Source: Chitinophagaceae bacterium (GTDB lineage Bacteria > Bacteroidota > Bacteroidia > Chitinophagales > Chitinophagaceae). Taken from it: 7,533 nucleotides of DNA. A program made the position numbers and the translations under genes. Location of the stretch: assembly GCA_947461645.1 (NCBI GenBank), contig CANHMN010000079.1, positions 1-7,533 of the forward strand, given 5' to 3'. Shown in pieces: positions 1 through 5,669 of this stretch (positions are counted from its first letter, which is position 1; each line of letters begins with the position of its first letter). A model generated the notes under the pieces. That model ran no database searches. It saw only the letters and a list, made by a program, of their open reading frames with translations, and was not told where the DNA came from.

Positions 1-141
1 GTTTACAAAAAAACTGCTGTCTGTCCCTTTCCATCTTGGATTTTGGGTGAAAATACTGTCGCTAAATGTTTCATTTAATTGCGTAAAAGCGTTGTGAAAC
101 AACAGAAGAAAAGAAAGGGAGAAAAGTAAAGATGCTTTCAT
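1..141 (-). CDS. Secreted protein, N-terminal fragment (runs off left edge)
   Basis: The reading frame begins at an ATG (complement of 139-141) and stays open for 47 codons to the window edge, so the 3' part of the gene is missing. The first 20 or so residues are a clear Sec signal peptide: MKAS, then a run of Leu, Phe and Ser, ending HNAFT before Gln21. The mature start reads QLNETFSDSIFTQNPRW and continues KGTDSSFFVN. From memory, this 'FSD..FTQNPxW.G....F.VN' pattern is common at the start of large secreted or surface beta-sandwich proteins of Bacteroidota, some carrying lamin-tail domains. The family is therefore inferred, while the signal peptide and open frame are seen directly. The gene is divergent from asd, with about 220 bases between the two starts. 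I see no exact TAnnTTTG box before it; the nearest is a one-mismatch TATTTTCG (complement of 182-189). An overlapping minus-strand frame at 71-277 is a shadow. Confidence 0.8.
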   Translation of the reverse strand, partial: MKASLLFSLSFLLLFHNAFTQLNETFSDSIFTQNPRWKGTDSSFFVN

Positions 142-360
142 TAGATTGGGTTAATGGTACTTGTAAAATCTGCTCAAAAGGCGAAAATAGATACTTGGAA
201 AGCGCAGTTTTGTTATTTGCTATTGTAAAAGAACTTACACATTTACTATCGACTAAAAGGCGTTTATTAGTTAGCATCTAATTTTTAGGCAAAGCATCAA
301 ATGCAACAGCCAATATGAATGGTAAAGCATTATTTTTGGGAACTTAAATTCATCAGGCTT
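142..360. other. Divergent intergenic region between the secreted-protein gene and asd
   Basis: These 219 bases separate two divergent starts. They contain the asd -7 box at 331-338. I see no convincing open frame with coding character, no RNA gene and no strong hairpin here. Confidence 0.6.
331..338 (+). promoter_or_regulatory. Bacteroidota -7 promoter box for asd
   Basis: TATTTTTG is an exact match to the Bacteroidota consensus TAnnTTTG and ends 22 bases before the asd ATG at 361. No TTG is seen at the expected -33 distance, so only the -7 part is supported. Its position argues that translation cannot usefully begin at the in-frame ATG at 319. Confidence 0.6.
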
Positions 361-1353
361 ATGAAAGTTGCTGTTGTAGGTGCGACGGGATTGGTTGGCA
401 CAAAAATGTTGCAAGTTCTTGCAGAAAGAAAATTTCCGGTTACGGAACTTATACCCGTTGCCTCCGAAAAGTCTATAGGCAAGAAAATTGTTTTCAATGA
501 AACAGCATATACTATTGTAGGTATGCAGGATGCCATAGATGCCAAGCCTGCCGTGGCTTTGTTTTCGGCAGGGGGAAGCACTTCTCTAGAATGGGCACCA
601 AAATTTGCGGAAGCAGGCATCACCGTTATAGACAATTCCAGTGCATGGCGAATGGATGCTACTAAAAAGTTGGTGGTGCCGGAGGTGAACGAAGAAGTAT
701 TAACCGCCAATGATAAGATTATTGCCAATCCAAACTGTTCAACCATACAATTGGTGGTAGTGTTAAAACCGCTTCACGATAAATATAAAATCAAAAGAGT
801 GGTAGTGAGCACCTATCAAAGTGTTACAGGTACAGGAGTTAAGGCTGTAGAACAATTAATGAACGAAAGAAAAGGCATAAAGGGCGAAATGGCCTACAAA
901 TACCCTATTGATTTAAATGCGATTCCTCACATAGATGTATTTCTGGAGAATGGTTACACGAAAGAAGAAATGAAAATGACCAACGAAACCAAAAAGATCA
1001 TGGGAGATGAAAGTATTTTGCTTACGGCAACATGTGTTCGGATTCCAACCATTGGTGGCCACAGCGAATCTGTGAATATTGAATTTGAAAAAGATTTTGA
1101 TTTGAAGGAGGTCAGAGAGATTTTATCAAATGCACCTGGAGTAGTTTTGCAAGACGATACAGATAATTTTATTTACCCTATGCCATTGCATGCGCACGAT
1201 AAAGATGAAATATTTGTAGGCCGAATTCGTAGAGATGAGACGCAACCCAACACGCTCAACTGCTGGATTGTAAGTGATAACTTAAGAAAGGGGGCTGCCA
1301 CCAATGCGGTTCAAATTGCAGAAGCATTGATGAAGAAAGGTTTTGTGCTGTAA
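361..1353 (+). CDS. asd: Aspartate-semialdehyde dehydrogenase
   Basis: The enzyme reduces L-aspartyl-4-phosphate to L-aspartate-4-semialdehyde with NADPH in the cytoplasm. This is the branch-point step to lysine/diaminopimelate, threonine and methionine. The 330-residue length is normal for the family. The N-terminus carries the dinucleotide-binding loop GATGLVG (residues 7-13). The catalytic cysteine is Cys126 in NPNCST. The C-terminal half has the substrate-binding Arg227 in CVRIP and the catalytic His234 in GGHSE. The ATG at 361 is preferred because MKVAVVGATG is the standard N-terminus. A longer in-frame start at 319 would add 14 uncharacteristic residues and place the promoter box inside the gene. 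A terminator follows the stop by about 50 bases and no gene follows on the same strand, so asd looks monocistronic. No key residue is missing. Confidence 0.97.
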   Translation: MKVAVVGATGLVGTKMLQVLAERKFPVTELIPVASEKSIGKKIVFNETAYTIVGMQDAIDAKPAVALFSAGGSTSLEWAPKFAEAGITVIDNSSAWRMDATKKLVVPEVNEEVLTANDKIIANPNCSTIQLVVVLKPLHDKYKIKRVVVSTYQSVTGTGVKAVEQLMNERKGIKGEMAYKYPIDLNAIPHIDVFLENGYTKEEMKMTNETKKIMGDESILLTATCVRIPTIGGHSESVNIEFEKDFDLKEVREILSNAPGVVLQDDTDNFIYPMPLHAHDKDEIFVGRIRRDETQPNTLNCWIVSDNLRKGAATNAVQIAEALMKKGFVL

Positions 1354-1400
1354 TGCTTGATTAATTTATGTGAAAGCCGGAATTCATTCAATACTAAATA

Positions 1401-1428
1401 AAAAAGCGTCGAAAATTCGACGCTTTTT
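1401..1428. terminator. Bidirectional intrinsic terminator between asd and the barrel genes
   Basis: A perfect inverted repeat has arms AAAAAGCGTCGAA and TTCGACGCTTTTT around a two-base centre; in practice the loop would be about four bases. The GCGTCGA core is flanked by A-tracts on the left and T-tracts on the right, so both strands present a GC-containing stem followed by a U-run. It lies between the convergent asd (stop at 1353) and outer-membrane gene (stop at 1480) and can end transcripts from both sides. Confidence 0.9.
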
Positions 1429-1479
1429 TATTCGTTTTACACACTCTTGTAAAAGAGGGGTAAACAAGTATTTTTTGAA

Positions 1480-2064
1480 TTAGAACTTGTAGTTCAAACC
1501 AAATGAAATAGAGTTTAAGTTTAAGTCAACTCCCAAAACGCTATTTGATTTAGCACCTGCTACATCAGCTTTTGAAGTGCTGTAAGAAATGCTTCCCAAA
1601 GTAGCTTGAACAGATACTCTCTCAGACATAAAATAGTTTACGCCTGGAGCGAAATGAAAGCTGAATGAGTTGTTCTTTAGTTTAGCAATTTTATCGTTGG
1701 TAGTTGCATAGCTAACACCTACTTGGTTGAAGATTGAAAAAGCCTTAGCTGGTGTGTAGTAGTAGCGTGCGAAAGCGCCCAACTCTACCATATCATTGTC
1801 TTCAGTAGTTACGGTTCCGGCTTTGGTTGTTCCTGCACCGTATCCGAAGTTAACGCCCAAAGCAACTTTATCAGTTAAAAAGTATCCTACGCTTGGAGCG
1901 ATTTTGAAATCTGTAGATTTGGTATCGTTACCATCATCAGTTGTTGAGAAGGCAAGTGCGCCTGTAACTACGATATTCTCTTTTGCAAAACCTACGCTGC
2001 TTTTTTGAGCAAATGCACCCATTAGGGTTGTAGATAAAATAAGTATAAGTGCTGTTTTTTTCAT
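1480..2064 (-). CDS. Outer-membrane beta-barrel protein (porin-like), paralog 1
   Basis: This 194-residue protein has a Sec signal peptide (MKK, hydrophobic stretch 5-16, AFA before Gln20). The rest is made of alternating amphipathic strands rich in Gly, Tyr, Phe, Ser and Thr, for example VGYFLTDKVALGVNFGYG, LGAFARYYYTP and FAPGVNYFMSERVSVQATLG. It ends in YKF, the terminal aromatic expected of barrels inserted by the BAM complex. The architecture fits the small eight-stranded 'outer membrane beta-barrel / porin family' common in Bacteroidota. A specific ligand or function cannot be inferred. It lies 31 bases downstream of a clearly homologous gene (2096-2647). No promoter box lies in that gap, so the two are probably co-transcribed, ending at the hairpin at 1401-1428. 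Confidence 0.88.
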   Translation of the reverse strand: MKKTALILILSTTLMGAFAQKSSVGFAKENIVVTGALAFSTTDDGNDTKSTDFKIAPSVGYFLTDKVALGVNFGYGAGTTKAGTVTTEDNDMVELGAFARYYYTPAKAFSIFNQVGVSYATTNDKIAKLKNNSFSFHFAPGVNYFMSERVSVQATLGSISYSTSKADVAGAKSNSVLGVDLNLNSISFGLNYKF

Positions 2065-2095
2065 GTTCTTTATTTTTAATTTAGTTTGATAAAAA

Positions 2096-2647
2096 TTATT
2101 TTCCTCTAAGAATTACACCAAAAGAAAGGTTAGTTGCATCAAAACCCAAAACAAAATTGTTAACTCTTGAAGAGTTGTCAAATTCGGTCTTTGATGTAGT
2201 ATAACCAACGTTACCGAAGAATGCTTCAAATGCCAAGCGATTGGTTACAAAGTAAGAAACCCCTGGAGAGAAAATCAAACTTCCGCCATGGTTTAGTTGA
2301 CCCGCTTCGTTCTGTGTTCTGAAGTATTGGAATGTACCTTTTGTCAAAAAGGAGAAGGCGTTGGTTGGGGTAGAGTAGTACCTTGCGAAAACACCCGCTG
2401 AAAAGTTATCAGCGATTTTTCCATCGGTACCAAAACCGAAGTCAACACCAACGGCAACCTTTTTGGAGTACATTTCACCAAAACTAAGATTGAACTGATG
2501 GTTAAGAAAATCCTTGTCCGTGGTGTTGTAATTAACAACACTGGATCTTGCGGAAAAAATGAAATCATCTTTCGACAAGCCACTTATTTGTGCATGAGAC
2601 ACAAGGGGGATGACGAAAAATAGCGAAACGATAAGTTTTTTAATCAT
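2096..2647 (-). CDS. Outer-membrane beta-barrel protein (porin-like), paralog 2
   Basis: This 183-residue protein has a signal peptide (MIKK, hydrophobic 5-16, SHA before Gln20) and a beta-strand-rich body. It shares collinear blocks with the neighbouring 1480-2064 product: KKVAVGVDFGFG against DKVALGVNFGYG, GVFARYYSTPTNAFS against GAFARYYYTPAKAFS, FSPGVSYFVTNRLAFEA against FAPGVNYFMSERVSVQA, and GYTTSK against SYSTSK. The pair is therefore a tandem duplication that has diverged considerably. Unlike paralog 1, this protein ends GVILRGK and lacks the terminal Phe or Tyr usually seen at the end of barrels. It is the first gene of the pair, with a -7 box 18 bases before its ATG. The function is unknown beyond an outer-membrane barrel. 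Confidence 0.87.
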   Translation of the reverse strand: MIKKLIVSLFFVIPLVSHAQISGLSKDDFIFSARSSVVNYNTTDKDFLNHQFNLSFGEMYSKKVAVGVDFGFGTDGKIADNFSAGVFARYYSTPTNAFSFLTKGTFQYFRTQNEAGQLNHGGSLIFSPGVSYFVTNRLAFEAFFGNVGYTTSKTEFDNSSRVNNFVLGFDATNLSFGVILRGK

Positions 2648-2665
2648 ATTTTTCTAAATTTTTAA

Positions 2666-2673
2666 CAAATATA
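2666..2673 (-). promoter_or_regulatory. Bacteroidota -7 promoter box for the barrel gene pair
   Basis: On the minus strand the bases read TATATTTG, an exact TAnnTTTG match, ending 18 bases before the ATG at 2647. There is no clear TTG at the -33 distance. The leader is very A-rich and has no Shine-Dalgarno sequence, as is usual in this phylum. Confidence 0.6.
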
Positions 2674-2765
2674 GTGAATATTTTGCTAAATCAGCTTTTT
2701 ATGAATTTTTTTAATTGTAATAGAATTCGTAAATAAACGCGAAGTGGGAACTTGAATAAAGAAAA

Positions 2766-2782
2766 TACAGATGAGGTCTGCA
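2766..2782 (-). terminator. Weak candidate terminator after korB
   Basis: On the minus strand, TGCAGA and TCTGTA can form a six-base-pair stem (one G-U pair) with loop CCTCA, followed by a T-rich stretch (ATTTTCTTT). It lies about 35 bases past the korB stop. The stem is short, so this is only plausible. Confidence 0.35.
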
Positions 2783-2814
2783 TTAATGTTTAGAAAATTG
2801 TTTTAAGAGTGTAT

Positions 2815-3837
2815 TTAGCTAATTGTCCAGGTTTCATTGCCTCTCAGCAATTTATTTAAATCGCCCTTTCCTTTGTTCAAGATAATTTCTTCCAATTGCA
2901 TGGTCATCACATCTTCATAGCAAGCTCTTTCGGTTTGATAAAAAACTCCGAAAGGCCTCGGAAGGTGTCCTTGTATAGAAGGATCATCAAACATTCTCAC
3001 TAATATTTGCGCCTTATAAAAATCACGTTCGTCATGAATCCACAAATCATCCATAGCAACCCCTTCTTTTAGTTCAACAACAACCGGTTTAAATCCGTCA
3101 AGTTTTATTCCCTTTTGCTGTTGCGAACCGAATACCAATGGTTTTCCCTGTTCTAGAAAGATAACCTCTTCTGCCTTCGTACCTTTCTCTGTAAATATTT
3201 CAAAAGCACCATCGTTGAAGATGTTGCAATTCTGATAAATTTCTAAAAAGGATGTTCCCCTGTGTTCATTAGCTCTCAACAACATAGACTGCATGTGCTT
3301 GGGGTCTCTGTCCATAGAACGTGCGATAAAGCTTGCGTCTGCGCCCATTGCCAAAGCAAGTGGATTGAAGGGATGATCGATGCTTCCAAAAGGAGTGCTC
3401 TTTGTAACCTTGTGTTCTTCTGATGTTGGGGAATACTGCCCTTTGGTTAATCCGTAAATCTGATTGTTGAACAGCAATATATTTACGTCAAAATTTCTTC
3501 TCAGCAAATGAATGGTATGGTTGCCACCAATACTCAATCCGTCGCCATCACCGGTAACAATCCAAACACTCAAATCCGGACGAGCGGCTTTTAGTCCACT
3601 TGCTACTGCGGTTGCCCTGCCATGAATGCTGTGCATTCCATACGTGTTCATGTAATAGGGAAAGCGGCTGCTGCAACCAATGCCTGATACAATTACAATG
3701 TTTTCGCGGGGAATGCCAAGGGTTGGCATAACTTTTTGTACTTGTGCCAATATGGAATAATCTCCACAACCAGGACACCAGCGAACTTCTTGGTCGGTTG
3801 CAAAATCTTTGGCAGTAAGCTGTGCGATTTCAGACAT
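2815..3837 (-). CDS. korB: 2-oxoacid:ferredoxin oxidoreductase, beta subunit
   Basis: This is the thiamine-diphosphate-binding beta subunit of a 2-oxoacid:ferredoxin oxidoreductase. The enzyme converts a 2-oxoacid (2-oxoglutarate is the usual assignment for this form) plus CoA to acyl-CoA and CO2, reducing ferredoxin in the cytoplasm. The 340-residue protein has WCPGCGD (Cys21, Cys24), GIGCSSR (Cys55) and QNCNIFN (Cys204), which together give the four cysteines of the [4Fe-4S] cluster. The ThDP/Mg motif is GDGDGLSIGGNH (from residue 96) followed by NNQIYGLTKGQ (124-134). The C-terminal LLRGNETWTI is also typical of the family. Substrate choice cannot be read securely from the sequence. The catalytic partner korA is normally the adjacent upstream gene, but here a lipoprotein gene lies upstream, so korA must be elsewhere. 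A well-formed promoter precedes the gene, suggesting a monocistronic unit. Confidence 0.94.
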   Translation of the reverse strand: MSEIAQLTAKDFATDQEVRWCPGCGDYSILAQVQKVMPTLGIPRENIVIVSGIGCSSRFPYYMNTYGMHSIHGRATAVASGLKAARPDLSVWIVTGDGDGLSIGGNHTIHLLRRNFDVNILLFNNQIYGLTKGQYSPTSEEHKVTKSTPFGSIDHPFNPLALAMGADASFIARSMDRDPKHMQSMLLRANEHRGTSFLEIYQNCNIFNDGAFEIFTEKGTKAEEVIFLEQGKPLVFGSQQQKGIKLDGFKPVVVELKEGVAMDDLWIHDERDFYKAQILVRMFDDPSIQGHLPRPFGVFYQTERACYEDVMTMQLEEIILNKGKGDLNKLLRGNETWTIS

Positions 3838-3854
3838 TCTTAGTAGGTTTTAAG

Positions 3855-3885
3855 CAAAGTTAGCCTTAATTGGCCTAAGATTCAA
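3855..3885 (-). promoter_or_regulatory. korB promoter with both -33 and -7 elements
   Basis: On the minus strand, TTG (complement of 3883-3885) is followed after 20 bases by TAACTTTG (complement of 3855-3862), an exact TAnnTTTG. The spacing agrees with the known Bacteroidota promoter layout. The -7 box ends 17 bases before the korB ATG at 3837. This is the most complete promoter in the window. Confidence 0.7.
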
Positions 3886-3924
3886 CAGCGAAAGCGCCGT
3901 AATTTGGTTGACAGATAAAAAGCA

Positions 3925-4488
3925 TTAACGCTCTTTTAGCCTTTTCATGTATTTGAATGAAAGCGTTTCGTCATACGTTGGAAAAAGCCGTGATTTGTAG
4001 TGAAACAACACAGCTTTATTTAACTGTTCGTCAGATTTGATTATCCTGCTTGAGAAAGATTCATCGAGCGGAAGAATGCTAAGTTCATCGCTTTCATATT
4101 TTAGTTCGGCGATGTAAAATTTGTTTTCAAAAGAGATATTCAGAAATTGGCGATTGGCTAGATAGCTGATGTAGGCTGATCCAACGATAGTATCCTGGGT
4201 CTCATTTTTCTTTTTCTCCTTCTTCTGAAAAGCGCCCCAGACAAAATAGTCATACTCGTTGTCATTTTTCTTTGAAAGTCTAATGTTTACTACTCTATAG
4301 TTTCCCATCTCATCAACAACATCTCCCTGCCAACTGCCAAGAATAGATTCGTTGATGTGGTTTTGGGGAGAGGCATCTAATTTAAACGGCGAATAATAAG
4401 GACAGGCTTGTAGAAACGGCGTCAACAGAAAAAGCAAACAAGTTCGATACGTATAAAAAAGGGTATATAAGGAAGCTCTTGTTTTCAT
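3925..4488 (-). CDS. Predicted lipoprotein of unknown function
   Basis: This 187-residue protein is not recognised. From the ATG (complement of 4486-4488), a basic N-terminus MKTR leads to a hydrophobic segment and the lipobox LQAC with Cys29, so signal peptidase II processing and membrane anchoring are likely. The mature part starts CPYYSPFKLDASP. It includes LGSWQGDVVDEMGNYRVV, a 'LxGxW' opening seen in several small lipocalin-like or beta-sandwich lipoproteins. A lysine-rich loop (KKEKKKNE) follows, then strand-like segments. A fold resembling a small beta-barrel is only a guess. An alternative TTG start at 4497 would add three residues and is less likely. The gene follows obg by 39 bases on the same strand and may be its distal operon partner, though a possible -7 box (4495-4502) lies right before the ATG. 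Confidence 0.8.
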   Translation of the reverse strand: MKTRASLYTLFYTYRTCLLFLLTPFLQACPYYSPFKLDASPQNHINESILGSWQGDVVDEMGNYRVVNIRLSKKNDNEYDYFVWGAFQKKEKKKNETQDTIVGSAYISYLANRQFLNISFENKFYIAELKYESDELSILPLDESFSSRIIKSDEQLNKAVLFHYKSRLFPTYDETLSFKYMKRLKER

Positions 4489-4494
4489 TGAAAA

Positions 4495-4502
4495 CAAAAA
4501 TA
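4495..4502 (-). promoter_or_regulatory. Possible -7 box immediately before the lipoprotein gene
   Basis: On the minus strand the bases read TATTTTTG, an exact TAnnTTTG, ending only 6 bases before the ATG at 4488. If used, transcription would begin at or very near the start codon. The surroundings are extremely A/T-rich and no -33 TTG is visible, so a chance match is quite possible. Confidence 0.35.
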
Positions 4503-4527
4503 TAACAAAAATTATTTTCTTGTCGAT

Positions 4528-5532
4528 TTATATCTCTTGAGCGGAATTGAGTGTTTTCCAAAGCAAGTCTTTCAATTGTTGTAATTGAAATCCGGTAGCA
4601 GAGGAAATAAATATATGGGGGATGTTTTTGGGCATTTCTGCTGCTATGGCCGTTTTTAATTCATCATCAAGCATATCGGATTTGCTGATGGCAATTACAA
4701 AATCTTTTTGAAGCATATCTGGGTTGTACTTTTCCAACTCTGCTCTTAATATTTCAAATTCCTTGCGATGGTCTTTGCTATCCGCGGGTATTAAAAAGAG
4801 CAAAGCTGAATTTCTTTCAATATGCCTCAAAAACCGATGTCCCAATCCCTTTCCTTCTGCAGCGCCTTCAATTATTCCGGGCAAATCTGCCATACAAAAA
4901 CTCCTGGAATCTCTGTATTCAACCATACCCAACTGTGGTACTAATGTAGTAAAGGCATAATCAGCCACTTTGGGTTTGGCTGCCGTAATGCTGGATAGCA
5001 GCGTAGATTTTCCTGCGTTGGGAAATCCAACCAATCCCACATCTGCCAAAACTTTAAGCTCCAATATCTTTATGCCTTCATGGCCATCTTCGCCGGGTTG
5101 AGCATATTCTGGAGCCTGATTGGTTGCTGTTTTAAAATGACTGTTGCCCAAACCACCGCGTCCGCCTCTCAACAAAATAATTTCCTGACCATCCTCCAAT
5201 ATTTCAGCTTCTAGTTTGCCGGAATCCTCGTCAATTGCAATAGTACCCAAAGGAACTTCTATGATGATGTCTTTTCCGTTTCTTCCGGTGGAATTGTTTC
5301 CACCTCCATTCTCGCCATCTTCAGCCAAAATGTTTTTGAAATACCTCAAATGAAGCAAGGTCCACAATTGTTTATTCCCTTTTAAAATAATATGTGCTCC
5401 CCGTCCACCATCACCGCCATCGGGGCCGCCTTTGGCAGTAAGTTTATTGCGGAGAAAATGCTTGCTTCCTGCTCCGCCATGCCCGCTTCTGCAAAATATT
5501 TTAATCTGATCTACAAAATTTGACTTCTCCAT
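4528..5532 (-). CDS. obg: Obg/CgtA family GTPase
   Basis: This is an essential ribosome-associated GTPase involved in late large-subunit assembly and stress responses. The 334-residue protein has the glycine-rich Obg domain (about 1-160), including [12 protein letters not shown] and [10 protein letters not shown]. The Ras-like G domain follows: G1 GFPNAGKST (169-177), G2 around FTTL (194-197), G3 DLPG (216-219), G4 SKSD (283-286, in place of the textbook NKxD), and G5 SSAT (310-313). It stops shortly after G5, so the C-terminal OCT domain found in many other Obg proteins is absent. This short form is usual in Bacteroidota. The ATG at 5532 starts [17 protein letters not shown], matching the normal N-terminus. 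It is divergent from the glycosyltransferase and followed by the lipoprotein gene. Confidence 0.97.
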   Translation of the reverse strand: MEKSNFVDQIKIFCRSGHGGAGSKHFLRNKLTAKGGPDGGDGGRGAHIILKGNKQLWTLLHLRYFKNILAEDGENGGGNNSTGRNGKDIIIEVPLGTIAIDEDSGKLEAEILEDGQEIILLRGGRGGLGNSHFKTATNQAPEYAQPGEDGHEGIKILELKVLADVGLVGFPNAGKSTLLSSITAAKPKVADYAFTTLVPQLGMVEYRDSRSFCMADLPGIIEGAAEGKGLGHRFLRHIERNSALLFLIPADSKDHRKEFEILRAELEKYNPDMLQKDFVIAISKSDMLDDELKTAIAAEMPKNIPHIFISSATGFQLQQLKDLLWKTLNSAQEI

Positions 5533-5539
5533 CGTTTTT

Positions 5540-5547
5540 CAAAGGTA
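5540..5547 (-). promoter_or_regulatory. Bacteroidota -7 promoter box for obg
   Basis: On the minus strand the bases read TACCTTTG, an exact TAnnTTTG, ending 7 bases before the obg ATG at 5532. The predicted transcript start would fall at or just before the initiation codon. No TTG is visible at -33 spacing. Confidence 0.5.
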
Positions 5548-5644
5548 ACAAAGAGGAGGTGGAATGGGATAAGGCTTCGCAATTTAATTTTATACTATAC
5601 GCGAATCTCTTAAAAAGCATATGTATATTTCATTGTTTCTTTAG

Positions 5645-5652
5645 TACTTTTG
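5645..5652 (+). promoter_or_regulatory. Bacteroidota -7 promoter box for the glycosyltransferase
   Basis: TACTTTTG is an exact TAnnTTTG ending 17 bases before the TTG codon at 5670, the same distance as the korB box from its ATG. This supports initiation at 5670. No TTG is present at the ideal -33 spacing. Confidence 0.55.
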
Positions 5653-5669
5653 CCGACAAATTTTTTCTT

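Noticed and set aside
71..277. Minus-strand 68-codon frame overlapping the left-edge gene
   Set aside because: It overlaps, in another frame, the signal-peptide-bearing frame at 1-141, which has recognisable protein features; this one has none.
319..360. Upstream in-frame ATG giving a 14-residue longer Asd
   Set aside because: The extension is unlike Asd N-termini and contains the -7 box; MKVAVVGATG at 361 is the family start.
330..746. 138-codon frame antisense to asd
   Set aside because: It lies entirely opposite a well-conserved gene and its translation resembles no known protein; a shadow of asd codon use.
1444..1457. CTCTT-GTAA-AAGAG hairpin downstream of the first barrel gene
   Set aside because: Only five weak base pairs without a U-run; the strong hairpin at 1401-1428 explains termination.
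3888..3897. Small GC-rich hairpin GCGAAAGCGC upstream of korB, considered as a terminator for the lipoprotein gene
   Set aside because: The stem is very short, no T-run follows on the minus strand, and it sits right at the -33 side of the korB promoter.
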